NCBI GenBank assembly: GCA_041908445.1
Contig: JAYRFK010000010.1
Span: 62,001-126,000 of the forward strand
Length of the DNA stretch: 64,000 nucleotides
From: JAEUJM01 sp041908445
GTDB lineage: Bacteria > Actinomycetota > Acidimicrobiia > Acidimicrobiales > DATDAH01
Direction of reading: 5' to 3'
Part shown: one piece after another, positions 1 through 8,819 of the stretch
Layout of the letters: each line of letters starts with the position of its first letter
Position numbering within the stretch: position 1 is the stretch's first letter
Made by a program: the position numbers and the translations under genes
The notes under the pieces: generated by a model
Seen by the model: only the letters and a program-made list of their open reading frames with translations
Databases searched by the model: none
Told to the model about the DNA's origin: nothing

Positions 1-1
1 C

Positions 2-322
2 GCCGAGGGCGAGTTGGTGGTCGAGGAGTTCGACGGGTCCCTCGTCGAGGCGATGACCGCCGCGCTCGGCCTCGACTCGATGCGGGTCATCCCCACCGGT
101 GGCGACCAGTTCGAGTCCGAACGCGAGCAGTGGGACGACGGCAACAACGTCGTCTGCCTCGAGCCCGGGGTCGTCGTGGCCTACGAGCGCAACACCGGCA
201 CGAACACGGCGCTGCGCAAGGCGGGCATCGAGGTCATCACCATCGAAGGCTTCGAGCTCGGTCGCGGACGGGGCGGCTCGCACTGCATGACCTGCCCCAT
301 CGAGCGCGACGCCGCCTACTGA
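2..322 (+). CDS. arcA: Arginine deiminase, C-terminal part (5' end outside window)
   Basis: The last 106 codons of arginine deiminase, which hydrolyses arginine to citrulline and ammonia in the cytoplasm. The reading frame is open to the window edge, so the start lies upstream. The family's terminal signature is present: GGSHCMTCPIERD, whose first Cys (codon 284-286) is the catalytic nucleophile, and PTGGDQFESEREQWDDGNN before it. The next gene, 14 bp downstream, is the catabolic ornithine carbamoyltransferase that uses citrulline, so the two form an ADI-pathway operon. Carbamate kinase (arcC) and the arginine/ornithine antiporter (arcD) are not seen downstream; they may lie upstream or elsewhere. 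Confidence 0.93.
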   Translation, partial: AEGELVVEEFDGSLVEAMTAALGLDSMRVIPTGGDQFESEREQWDDGNNVVCLEPGVVVAYERNTGTNTALRKAGIEVITIEGFELGRGRGGSHCMTCPIERDAAY

Positions 323-336
323 ACGGAGCCTCCCCC

Positions 337-1338
337 GTGTACAACCTGCGCAACCGCAGCTTCCTCAAGGAGATCGACTTCGAGCCGGACGAGCTGGCCT
401 TCCTGCTCGACCTCTCGAGTGCGTTGAAGACGGCGAAGTACTCGGGCACCGAGACCCCCCACCTCGCCGGCAAGGAGATCGCGCTGATCTTCGAGAAGAC
501 ATCCACCCGGACCCGGGCGGCGTTCGAGGTGGCCGCCCACGACCAGGGCGCCCACGTCACCTACCTCGACCCGACGGGATCGCAGCTCGGGCACAAGGAG
601 TCGATCGCCGACACCGCCCGGGTGCTGGGTCGGATGTACGACGCCATCGAGTTCCGGGGCAGCGCGCAGGACGACGTCGAGGAGCTGGCCCGGCACGCCG
701 GCGTACCCGTCTACAACGGACTGACCAACGAGTGGCACCCGACCCAGATGCTGGCCGACTTCCTGACCATGCACGAGGCGTCCCACAAGCCCTATGACGA
801 GCTGTCGTACGCCTTCGTGGGCGACTGCCGGTTCAACATGGGTCGGTCCCTCCTGGTGATGGGGGCGCTGATGGGTGCCGATGTCCGCCTGGGCGGTCCC
901 GGCTCGCTGGCCCCGCCGGCCGACGTCGTGGCCACGGCCCAGGACATCGCGGAGCGCACCGGTGCCACCGTCACCATCACCGAGGATCCCCACGAGGCGG
1001 TGGCGGGCGTCGACTTCGTCCACACCGACGTCTGGGTCTCGATGGGCGAGGACAAGTCCGTGTGGATCGAGCGGGTCCGGCTGCTGAAGGACTTCCAGGT
1101 GAACCGAGCACTGCTCGACGCTTCCGGCAATGCGAAGGTCCGGTTCATGCACTGCCTGCCCGCCTTCCACGACACGAACACCGTGGTGGGAGCGGAGATC
1201 ATGGCGGAGACCGGCATGACCGAGGGGCTCGAGGTGACCGACGAGGTGTTCGAGTCGTCGGCGTCGATCGTCTTCGACCAGGCCGAGAACCGGCTGCACA
1301 CGATCAAGGCTGTGCTCGTGGCCACCCTCGGAAGCTGA
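337..1338 (+). CDS. arcB: Ornithine carbamoyltransferase, catabolic type
   Basis: A 333-residue carbamoyltransferase. In the ADI pathway it converts citrulline and phosphate to ornithine and carbamoyl phosphate. The carbamoyl-phosphate loop STRTR is at residues 56-60 and the ornithine-side HCLP motif at 272-275, followed by AFHD. The overall sequence, including VWVSMGE and EVTDEVF, resembles bacterial ArcB more than anabolic ArgF, and the position behind arcA agrees. The start is the GTG at 337, giving the usual family N-terminus MYNLRNRSFL. Assignment as catabolic rather than biosynthetic is inferred from context and similarity. Confidence 0.93.
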   Translation: MYNLRNRSFLKEIDFEPDELAFLLDLSSALKTAKYSGTETPHLAGKEIALIFEKTSTRTRAAFEVAAHDQGAHVTYLDPTGSQLGHKESIADTARVLGRMYDAIEFRGSAQDDVEELARHAGVPVYNGLTNEWHPTQMLADFLTMHEASHKPYDELSYAFVGDCRFNMGRSLLVMGALMGADVRLGGPGSLAPPADVVATAQDIAERTGATVTITEDPHEAVAGVDFVHTDVWVSMGEDKSVWIERVRLLKDFQVNRALLDASGNAKVRFMHCLPAFHDTNTVVGAEIMAETGMTEGLEVTDEVFESSASIVFDQAENRLHTIKAVLVATLGS

Positions 1339-1347
1339 GGGGTCGCC

Positions 1348-3141
1348 GTGCGCGCCACCCACCTCCGTGAGCTCGTCGCCGCCATCTGGCGCGACCAGCG
1401 GGGTCGTCGCTGGCTGATCCTGTCGCAGCTGGCGCTGCTGGTGATGGTGTGCTTCGACCTGCTCATCCCGCAGGCCATCCGCGTCATCGTCAATGGCGGC
1501 ATCCTCACCGGTGACTTCGACGTCGTGCTGCGGGGTTCGCTCTACATGGCGATCTTCGCCGTGTGCAGCATGGTCTTCGCCACGATCAACGCCTGGTTCG
1601 CGGCGAAGGTCGGCGAGACGGTGGGGCACCGGCTCCGGGTCTCGCTGTACCGCCACATCTCCGAGCTGTCGTGGGGTGACGTCGACCGGCTCGAGACCAG
1701 CGAGCTGCTCGTGCGGCTCACCGCCGACGTGAACCAGGCCCGGGTCGTCACAACGAGCAGCGTCACGACGTTGCTCAGGGCGCCCCTGATGATCGTCGGC
1801 GCCATCGGGATCCTCCTCGCGCTCGAGCCGAAGCTGGCAGTGGTGATGGTCGTGTTCCTGCCGATCACCATCGCCGTCCTCGGCTTCTACCAGCGGTTCG
1901 GCGCGCCGCTGTACCGCGACGTGCTCCATCGCTTCGACGGCCTCAACCAGGTCTTGCAGGAGAACATGGCCGGGGTGCGCGTCGTGAAGGCGTTCGTCCG
2001 GGCGGAGTACGAGAACGAGCGCTTCGACGGCGAGAACAAGGGCCTGCAGGGGGCAGCGACCGCGGCGCAGCGCTCGGCGGCGTTCCTCAACCCCGCACTC
2101 CTCCTCGTGATCAACCTCGGCCTGGCCGGCGCGCTCTGGGTCGGCGGGGACCTCGTCATCGGCGGCGAGATCGAGCTCGGCTCGATGTTCGTGCTCTTGA
2201 ACTACCTGGTCGCGGTGATGATCCCGCTGATCCTGCTGTCGGTCCTGTTGCCGCAGATGGCGTCGGCCGACTCGTCGATCGGCCGCATCCTCGAGGTCAT
2301 CGCGGTCCAGCCGGAGGTCCAGGACGCACCCGACGCTCCGACGTTGACCGAGGCCGTCGGGGGGCCGGTGCAGGGCCGGGTCGTCTTCGACGACGTCACG
2401 TTCTCGTATCGGGGCGCCGACGGGCAGCCCAACCCCACGCCGGTGCTGAGCGGGATCGACCTCGTGGCCGAGCCGGGGCAGGTCGTCGGCATCCTCGGCC
2501 CCACTGGCTCGGGGAAGTCGACGTTGGTCAACCTGATCGGTCGCTTCTACGACGTCACCGGCGGCAAGGTGACCATCGACGGGGTGGACGTGCGCGCCGT
2601 GACCCAGGAGTCGCTGCGCGAGGCGGTCACCCCGGTGCTGCAGCAACCGAGCCTGTTCAGCGGGAGCCTCGAGGAGAACCTGCGCTTCGGCGCCGGCGAC
2701 GAGGGCGACGACCTCCCGGTGGACGTCGTCACGGCGGCCCGCGCCGCCGAGGCCTCGACGTTCATCGAGACCAGGGAGGAGGGCTACCGCGGCGAGGTCA
2801 AGCGCCGGGGAGCGAACTTCTCCGGCGGCCAGCGCCAGCGCCTCTCGATCGCGCGCGCACTCGTGCGCAAGCCACGGATCCTGATCCTCGACGACACGAC
2901 GAGCGCTCTCGACGTCGCCACCGAGGGTCGCGTGCAGGACGCCATGCGCGAGCTCATGGGCGACAGCACGGTCTTCCTGGTCGCGCAACGCATCAGCGCG
3001 GTGCTCACCGCCGACGTGATCATCGTCCTGGAGGAGGGACGCATCGTGGCCAAGGGCTCGCATCTCGAGCTGCTCCACGGCAACGAGGCCTACCGCTCCA
3101 TCTACGAGAGCCAGCTCGGGGCGGTGCCCGCCGATGCCTGA
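1348..3141 (+). CDS. ABC exporter half-transporter, degenerate-ATPase subunit
   Basis: A 597-residue type IV ABC exporter half: an N-terminal six-helix membrane domain (about residues 20-310) and a C-terminal nucleotide-binding domain. Walker A is GPTGSGKS near residue 385 and the signature is SGGQ near 491. The Walker B region reads ILILDDTTSALD, with Asp where the catalytic Glu should be, and the switch His is Gln (VAQRIS, near 545). These replacements mark the degenerate half of heterodimeric exporters such as TM287/288. The GTG start lies 9 bp after arcB and the 3' end overlaps the partner gene by 8 bp, indicating co-translation. The substrate cannot be read from the sequence; multidrug or lipid export is typical for the family. 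Confidence 0.9.
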   Translation: MRATHLRELVAAIWRDQRGRRWLILSQLALLVMVCFDLLIPQAIRVIVNGGILTGDFDVVLRGSLYMAIFAVCSMVFATINAWFAAKVGETVGHRLRVSLYRHISELSWGDVDRLETSELLVRLTADVNQARVVTTSSVTTLLRAPLMIVGAIGILLALEPKLAVVMVVFLPITIAVLGFYQRFGAPLYRDVLHRFDGLNQVLQENMAGVRVVKAFVRAEYENERFDGENKGLQGAATAAQRSAAFLNPALLLVINLGLAGALWVGGDLVIGGEIELGSMFVLLNYLVAVMIPLILLSVLLPQMASADSSIGRILEVIAVQPEVQDAPDAPTLTEAVGGPVQGRVVFDDVTFSYRGADGQPNPTPVLSGIDLVAEPGQVVGILGPTGSGKSTLVNLIGRFYDVTGGKVTIDGVDVRAVTQESLREAVTPVLQQPSLFSGSLEENLRFGAGDEGDDLPVDVVTAARAAEASTFIETREEGYRGEVKRRGANFSGGQRQRLSIARALVRKPRILILDDTTSALDVATEGRVQDAMRELMGDSTVFLVAQRISAVLTADVIIVLEEGRIVAKGSHLELLHGNEAYRSIYESQLGAVPADA

Positions 3142-4942
3142 CGCCACCGACACCGTGCTCGCCGCCCCCAAGAAGGCGTCGGCGGCCAAGCCGCTGCGGC
3201 GCCTCTTCGGGTACCTGTGGGCCGAGCGCAGCCGCCTGGTCGGCGTGGTCGTGGCCAGCGCTGTCGGCACGCTGTTCGCGCTGGCGCCGGCAGTGATGGT
3301 CGGCTCGATCATCAACGGCCCGATCGCCGACGGCGACAAGACCGCGCTGGCGGAGCAGCTCGGGGCCTTGCTGCTCTTCGCCGTGGGCGGGTTCGCTGGG
3401 CTCTGGATCGGCGGCCGGCTCTTGGCCGTCGCCGCACAGAGGGCCATGTACCGGCTCCGACGTGAGGTGTTCGAGCACACCCAGACGCTGTCGCTGCGCT
3501 TCTTCGACCGCCAGCCCATCGGTGACCTCATGAGCCGGATCACCAACGACCTCGACTCGGTCGGCCAGCTCTTCGACAAGGGCTTGTACCCGGCGGTCAA
3601 CGCGGTCTTCACGCTCGTGGTCACGACGGTCCTCATGTTCATCGTGAGCTGGCAGCTGTCGCTGGTGGTCGTCCTGATCGCCCCGTTGATCCTCGTGCTG
3701 ATGCAGATCACGTCGCACTTCTCGGCGCCGGCGTTCGCGGTGCTGCAAGAACGCACGGGCGGGCTGAACGGCGCCGCCGAGGAGATGATCACCGGCGACC
3801 GCACGGTCAAGGCCTATCGCGTGCAGGAGAAGGCCATTGACAAGCTCGAGGAGCTGAGCGACGACGCTCGCGCCGCGGGCACGAGGGCCAACTTCGTGGC
3901 ACTCACCGCCATGCCGCTGTCGGCGATGCTCTCGAACCTCGACGTGGCCCTCGTCGCCCTCGCCGGCGGCTGGCTGACGCTGCGGGGCACCATCGACGTG
4001 GGCACGGTGGCGTCGTTCTTCATCTTCGCCCGCATGTTCGCCCGACCGCTCAACCAATTCGCCCAGATCCTCAACATGGCGCTGCAGGCCGGCGCCGGTG
4101 CCGCCCGGGTGTTCGAGATCCTCGACGAGGAACCAGAGATCCTCGATCGCTCGTCGGCGAACGCGATCTCGACGGTCGAGGGGCTCGTCGAGATGGACCA
4201 CGTCGACTTCTCGTACGTCTCCGGTGTCCCCATCCTCCACGACGTGACGCTGACGGCTCGTCCCGGCCAGAAGATCGGCCTCGTCGGCCCGACCGGCGCA
4301 GGCAAGAGCACGATCATCAACGTCATCACCCGCTACTACGACATCGATCGGGGCGACATCCGCCTGGACGGCGCCAGCATCTACGACGTCACCCAGGAGA
4401 GCCTGCGCACCTTGGTGGGCATGGTGCTCCAGGAGCCGTACCTGTTCTCCGACACAGTGCTGGCCAACATCCGCTACGCCAGGCTCGATGCCACCGACGA
4501 GGAGTGCATCGAGGCCGCCATGGCGGCCTCGGCGCACCCCTTCATCGAACTGCTGCCGGACGGCTACCACACGGTCCTCACCGGTGGCGGCGCCAACCTC
4601 AGCCAGGGTCAGCGTCAGCTCATCACCATCGCCCGAATCGTGCTGGCCGACCGACCGGTGCTCATCCTCGACGAGGCGACGTCCAGCGTGGACACCCGCA
4701 CCGAGCGGCGGCTGCAGGAGGCGCTGACCACCATGATGCAGGGCCGCACCAGCTTCGTGATCGCCCACCGGCTGTCGACCATCCGAGACGCCGACGTGAT
4801 CGTCGCCATCGACGACGGCCGCGTGGTCGACGTCGGCAGCCACGACGAGCTCATGGCCGCCAAGGGCTTCTACCATCGCCTCTACATGAGCCAGTTCCGG
4901 GGTGACGCCGTGCCGACCGAACTGGCGGGCGAGCAGGGCTGA
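3134..4942 (+). CDS. ABC exporter half-transporter, catalytic subunit
   Basis: A 602-residue partner of the preceding half-transporter, with the same membrane-then-ATPase order. It keeps the catalytic residues missing from the partner: Walker A GPTGAGKS (about 386), Walker B LILDEATSSVD with Glu (about 510) and the switch His in IAHRLST (about 544). Its own signature is altered to LSQGQ (about 489), the deviation expected of the half that completes the degenerate site. The pair therefore has one working and one degenerate ATP site. The ATG at 3134 lies inside the end of the upstream gene. The gene ends 42 bp before the convergent DHA2 transporter gene. Confidence 0.9.
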   Translation: MPDATDTVLAAPKKASAAKPLRRLFGYLWAERSRLVGVVVASAVGTLFALAPAVMVGSIINGPIADGDKTALAEQLGALLLFAVGGFAGLWIGGRLLAVAAQRAMYRLRREVFEHTQTLSLRFFDRQPIGDLMSRITNDLDSVGQLFDKGLYPAVNAVFTLVVTTVLMFIVSWQLSLVVVLIAPLILVLMQITSHFSAPAFAVLQERTGGLNGAAEEMITGDRTVKAYRVQEKAIDKLEELSDDARAAGTRANFVALTAMPLSAMLSNLDVALVALAGGWLTLRGTIDVGTVASFFIFARMFARPLNQFAQILNMALQAGAGAARVFEILDEEPEILDRSSANAISTVEGLVEMDHVDFSYVSGVPILHDVTLTARPGQKIGLVGPTGAGKSTIINVITRYYDIDRGDIRLDGASIYDVTQESLRTLVGMVLQEPYLFSDTVLANIRYARLDATDEECIEAAMAASAHPFIELLPDGYHTVLTGGGANLSQGQRQLITIARIVLADRPVLILDEATSSVDTRTERRLQEALTTMMQGRTSFVIAHRLSTIRDADVIVAIDDGRVVDVGSHDELMAAKGFYHRLYMSQFRGDAVPTELAGEQG

Positions 4943-4984
4943 CCGCCGTCGCCAGGGGGCGGCCGCCCACCGGGCGCAGCACCT

Positions 4985-6643
4985 TCAGGTGAACGCGGGG
5001 CGGGGGCCCACGCCGTCGACCGGGGCCTCGGCCCCGGTCTCGTCGCGGTCGGGGCCCGGCAGGTTCGTGGTGCCGGCGAACGACAGCAGCGCGATCGCCG
5101 CAGCGAGCAGCACGCCGCCCTTCAGCGCGGCGAGCTGCGCGTCGCCGTACTCCTCGAGCAGCGCCTCGCCCTCTGCGGGCGGCAGGCCCGCGGCCTCGAC
5201 GGCGGCCTGGGCCTGGGGCTCGGACACGAACGAGATGCCGGCCTCGAGCTGCACGCCGACCTGCTCCTGGGTGGCGTCGCTCACGGCCGGGTTGTCCTGG
5301 ACCTGGCTGAGGAAGGTGCTGGCGAGCCCGCCGATCACCACCGCGCCGATGAGGGCGGTGCCGAGCGCGGCGCCCAGCTGCAGTGCGGTGTTCTGGAGGC
5401 CGCCCGCCTCGCTGCGGCCCTCCTCGCCCACGCTCGACTGCACCACGTTGCCGAGCTGGCTGACGATCAGGCCCATGCCGACGCCGAGCACGGCCATGAC
5501 GATCAGGAAGGCGGTGGTGTCGATCTCGGGCTCGAGCACCTGGAGCAGGCCGACGCAGCTGAGCACGATGACGACCAGGCCCACCCGGACGACCCGGCGG
5601 GGGCCGGCCCGGCCTGCGAAGCGGGGGCCGAGCAGCGACGTGGCGAACATCGTCACCGAGACGGGGAGCATGCGCAGGCCCGTCTCGAAGGCGTCGTACC
5701 CCTGCACGATCTGCAGGTACAGCGGCATGATGAAGAACAGGCCGAGCAGGATCGTGTTCTGGGCGAGGAACATCACCAGGCTGGAGCGCAACGTCGGGAT
5801 GCGGAGGCGGTCGAGGCGCACGAGCGGGTCGCGACCGACCCGCTCGCGATGTCGCTGCCAGCGGGTGAAGGCGTAGAGGAGCGCACCACCACCGGCGATG
5901 ACGAACAGGGTGGGGGAGAACCCGAAGGGCTCGACCGGCGCGTTGCGGGGCTGCACCCACCCCCAGGTGCCCGACTGCAGGGCGCCGAGGACGACGAGGG
6001 TGAGCCCGGAGGCCGACAGGACCGAGCCCACCCAGTCGAGCTGGGGCGGCGCACCCTCACGGGGGGCGTCGTCGAGCGTGCGCAGCATCACGAGGATGAA
6101 GGCCACGAGGACGACCTCGCCCGCGAAGACGAGCCGCCAGGTCAGGTTCGACGTCACCCACCCACCGAGGATGGGGCCGACGGCGATGCCGGCCCCGCCC
6201 ACCCCGCCCAGCACGGCGTAGGCGCCGGCGCGGGCCTTGCCCTGGAAGTTCCCGGCCACGAGGGCCGCCAGCGCCGGCATCACCAGGGCGGCACCGATGC
6301 CCTCGAGCACGGACCAGCCGAGGGCGAGTGCGCCGACCGACCAGGACACCGCGGTGAGGGCGGACCCGCAGGCGTAGATGACGAGGCCGACGCGGAAGGC
6401 GCGCTTGCGGCCCCAGCGGTCGCCCAGCTTGCCGCCGGTGATCATGAGCGCCGCCATGACCAGGCTGTAGAGCGTGATCACGCCCTGGATCGTCGTGACC
6501 TCGGTGTCGAAGTCCTCGACCAGCTGGCTGATGGAGACGTTCATGACGGCCTGGTCGAGGACCATGACGAACTGGGCGGTGGCGAGGGTCACGAGGACCG
6601 CCCTCGCCGCCCGGTGCGGTGCGTCGACCGTCTCGTCGCTCAT
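4985..6643 (-). CDS. DHA2-family MFS drug transporter (EmrB/QacA type)
   Basis: A 552-residue major facilitator protein of the 14-helix DHA2 branch, expected in the cytoplasmic membrane as a proton-driven drug exporter. The N-terminus has the helix-1 pattern VMVLDQAVMNVSISQL and the loop 2-3 motif GGKLGDRWGRKRAF. An extracytoplasmic loop (about 440-500) precedes the last helix, and the C-terminal tail is short and acidic. A TetR regulator gene lies 70 bp upstream in the same orientation and probably controls it. A TAGCGT hexamer six nt before the ATG suggests the gene also has its own leaderless promoter. The substrate is unknown. Confidence 0.88.
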   Translation of the reverse strand: MSDETVDAPHRAARAVLVTLATAQFVMVLDQAVMNVSISQLVEDFDTEVTTIQGVITLYSLVMAALMITGGKLGDRWGRKRAFRVGLVIYACGSALTAVSWSVGALALGWSVLEGIGAALVMPALAALVAGNFQGKARAGAYAVLGGVGGAGIAVGPILGGWVTSNLTWRLVFAGEVVLVAFILVMLRTLDDAPREGAPPQLDWVGSVLSASGLTLVVLGALQSGTWGWVQPRNAPVEPFGFSPTLFVIAGGGALLYAFTRWQRHRERVGRDPLVRLDRLRIPTLRSSLVMFLAQNTILLGLFFIMPLYLQIVQGYDAFETGLRMLPVSVTMFATSLLGPRFAGRAGPRRVVRVGLVVIVLSCVGLLQVLEPEIDTTAFLIVMAVLGVGMGLIVSQLGNVVQSSVGEEGRSEAGGLQNTALQLGAALGTALIGAVVIGGLASTFLSQVQDNPAVSDATQEQVGVQLEAGISFVSEPQAQAAVEAAGLPPAEGEALLEEYGDAQLAALKGGVLLAAAIALLSFAGTTNLPGPDRDETGAEAPVDGVGPRPAFT

Positions 6644-6649
6644 CCCGCC

Positions 6650-6655
6650 ACGCTA
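6650..6655 (-). promoter_or_regulatory. Candidate -10 element, leaderless MFS transporter
   Basis: TAGCGT on the minus strand ends six nt before the ATG at 6643. No Shine-Dalgarno sequence lies between, so transcription probably begins at or next to the start codon. No clear -35 box is seen. Confidence 0.45.
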
Positions 6656-6713
6656 GATCGCGCCCGCCCGCCCGCCCGTTCGTCGTCCACGGCCCCACCC
6701 GGGCCGTACGAGC

Positions 6714-7355
6714 TCAGCGGGCGCGGTCGAACACGGCCTGTGCGGCGTCGAACAGCGCCTGCTCGTCGTCGAAGCCGGGGACCTCCCGCAGGCCGGCGGC
6801 GCGATCCAGGAACGGGGTGAACAGGATCCAGCCGAACAGCATCGCCGTCGCCGTGGCCACGGCGACGCGGGGGTCCTCCCGCTCGCCGTCACCGGCGCGG
6901 CCCGCCTGCTCGTCCGTGAGGACCGTCTGCACCCGCTGGAACGCCGGGTACTCCGGCCAGACGGTCTCGATCGGGTAGCCCGCGAGCAGGGCCCAGGCCA
7001 GGAGTCGCACGGCCGGCTCCTCTCGTCGGGTCGCGGCGATCACGTCACGGATGTCGTCACGCGTGTTCGCGGTGTCCCTCGCCACGGCCGCCATCCGCTC
7101 GACCGCCTCCGCCAGCACGACCCGCAGCAGCTCCTCCTTGGTGCCGTAGTGGCGGTGGATGAGGGCGTGGTTGACACCGGCGCGATCGGCGACCTCGCGG
7201 ACGGTCACGGCGTCGGGCCCCCGTTCGGCGAAGAGCGTCATCGCGCTCTCACGCACCGCCGCCATCACCTCGGCCCGGCCCACCGGCCGGGGACGCGGCC
7301 GATCGTCGAGGTCGGGTTCCGAGGGCACGGTTCGGGCAGTGGCGCTACTGGGCAT
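6714..7355 (-). CDS. TetR-family transcriptional regulator
   Basis: A 213-residue TetR-type repressor. The N-terminal helix-turn-helix is clear (about residues 28-75: VMAAVRESAMTLFAERG, then VTVREVADRAGVNHALIHRHYGTKEELL). The C-terminal ligand domain is not specific to a known subfamily. The ATG at 7355 is chosen because GGGAGGT precedes it at normal distance; a longer frame upstream is compositionally random. It sits directly upstream of, and in line with, a DHA2 drug transporter, so autoregulation plus control of the transporter is the likely role. The ligand is unknown. Confidence 0.88.
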   Translation of the reverse strand: MPSSATARTVPSEPDLDDRPRPRPVGRAEVMAAVRESAMTLFAERGPDAVTVREVADRAGVNHALIHRHYGTKEELLRVVLAEAVERMAAVARDTANTRDDIRDVIAATRREEPAVRLLAWALLAGYPIETVWPEYPAFQRVQTVLTDEQAGRAGDGEREDPRVAVATATAMLFGWILFTPFLDRAAGLREVPGFDDEQALFDAAQAVFDRAR

Positions 7356-7398
7356 GGGTGACCTCCCACCAGGGGTCGGCGGCGGTGAAACGAGCCAC

Positions 7399-7422
7399 CT
7401 ACCCCTCGCCGCCCGCGGGTAG
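7399..7422. promoter_or_regulatory. Candidate TetR operator (inverted repeat)
   Basis: CTACCC (7399-7404) and GGGTAG (7417-7422) form a 6 bp inverted repeat with a 12 nt spacer, 44-67 bp upstream of the TetR start. Position and symmetry fit an autoregulatory operator, but the arms are short. Confidence 0.3.
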
Positions 7423-7503
7423 AACCACTCGGATGCAATCGCTTGGTGACGGTCTGCGGGCGAGGGACGCGGCCGTGGCCGGCGTCGCCGTGCCGTCGCT
7501 CGC

Positions 7504-8718
7504 CTAGAAGGACGTCGCTCCCGGCGGCGCACCGGGCGGCGGCCCGGAGTCGCCGGGGTCACCGGCCGGGTGCACGACGGTGGTCCCGGGGCCCGGCGCG
7601 TCGGGGCGGACCACGGTCGTGGCCGTGAACCCCGTCGTGAGCGCACCCCCGCCGAGGGCGGCGGTGGCGTCGGTCGCCGCGGCGATGGCCGCGGCGGCTT
7701 CGGCGGGTCGGGCCTCGTTCGCGGTGGCGTACGCGGCCTGGGCCCGTCGATCGATCTCGCGGCCGCCCCGAGCCGCCCCGCCGACGGTGGCCTCCTCCTC
7801 GGTGGTCTCGAACCAGAGGAGCTCGCTCCGCCAGGTGTTGTGCGTCACCCGGCGCGGGTCGGCGCCGATGCGGTCGAGCGCCCGGCCCAGCCCGATCGGG
7901 TTCTTGGAGAGGTGGACCGCGGCCACGTCGGCCACGTCGTCGGCGTCGCTGCGGATGCGCCGGCTCATGTGGCCCAGGAAGTACGCCGCGGCCCCGCCGA
8001 GGACCACCAGGCCGGCCGCGAAGGCGGCCGCCGAGGGCAGGAACCCGATCTTGAACTGGACCACGATGATGAGGACGCCCCCGGCGAGGACCGTCTTGGC
8101 GTAGCGGCGGGCCCGCTGCACCGACGAACCGGCCGCGGTCACCCACTGGGCGTCGGCGGCGTGCAGGTGCGCCATCTCGTGGGCGCACACCGCCTCGAGC
8201 TCGTCCCGGGCGAACGTGGTCAACCCGGACGTGATGGCGAGCACCTTGCGCCTGCGGCTCCGGAGAGAGAGCGCGTTCGGGGCCGGGTCGTCGATCAGCC
8301 AGAGCTCGGGGGGCTCGGGCTGGCCGAGGCCGATGGTGAGCCCGTCGAGCACGTTGTCGACCTGGGTGAGGATGCCCCGGTTCAGTCGCTGGGCGCCGAC
8401 GTCCGAGAGCACCTTGCCGGGCGCGGCCGACACCACGTGCACGAGGAGGTAGGCGAGCGAGAGGGCGAAGGCACCGGCGACCATGACGACGGCCCCCGGG
8501 CCGAGGTACTCCCACAACGGGGAGTCGAGGAAGCCGTCGCCGCTGGCCCACGACCAGAAGCGGGCGGCGGCGGCGAGGAGGAGCAGCACCAGGCTGGCGT
8601 TGAAGAGGGCGACCATGGTCGTCCCCAGGACGAACCACAGTGGCGCCCGGGCCCGGGCCCAGGCCCGCCGGGTGTCGAGGTCGCGGATCCGGTCGGGCAC
8701 GGGCACGGGCAGATTCAA
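7504..8718 (-). CDS. M48-family membrane zinc metalloprotease (HtpX-like)
   Basis: About 404 residues. There are two N-terminal membrane segments (about 25-50 and 70-95), the zinc motif HEMAH at 180-184 (cytoplasmic in HtpX), then two more hydrophobic segments (about 205-255). The third zinc ligand of M48 enzymes normally lies in an E-A-D motif; here the matching site reads SDADD (D258), an Asp for Glu change. The C-terminal 60 residues are Ala/Pro/Gly-rich and probably disordered. The start is uncertain: the TTG at 8718 gives LNLPVPVPDRIR, GTG codons at 8706 and 8700 are alternatives, and the frame stays open to 8850, overlapping the divergent gene. Likely role is membrane protein quality control, by family. 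Confidence 0.75.
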   Translation of the reverse strand: MNLPVPVPDRIRDLDTRRAWARARAPLWFVLGTTMVALFNASLVLLLLAAAARFWSWASGDGFLDSPLWEYLGPGAVVMVAGAFALSLAYLLVHVVSAAPGKVLSDVGAQRLNRGILTQVDNVLDGLTIGLGQPEPPELWLIDDPAPNALSLRSRRRKVLAITSGLTTFARDELEAVCAHEMAHLHAADAQWVTAAGSSVQRARRYAKTVLAGGVLIIVVQFKIGFLPSAAAFAAGLVVLGGAAAYFLGHMSRRIRSDADDVADVAAVHLSKNPIGLGRALDRIGADPRRVTHNTWRSELLWFETTEEEATVGGAARGGREIDRRAQAAYATANEARPAEAAAAIAAATDATAALGGGALTTGFTATTVVRPDAPGPGTTVVHPAGDPGDSGPPPGAPPGATSF

Positions 8719-8819
8719 CCACGGGCGCGCCCGTCCCGTCCGGGGTGGCTGGGCGGGCGCTCGGCCGGCGCGGCACCCACGGACCTGCGCGGCCGACGGC
8801 AGCCCCCCATACTGGGGTG

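Noticed and set aside
316..3810. Very long minus-strand open frame (over 1,100 codons) opposite arcB and the ABC genes
   Set aside because: It is antisense to well-supported genes, is low-complexity (Arg/His/Asp/Gly-rich) and has no family similarity; an artefact of high third-position GC.
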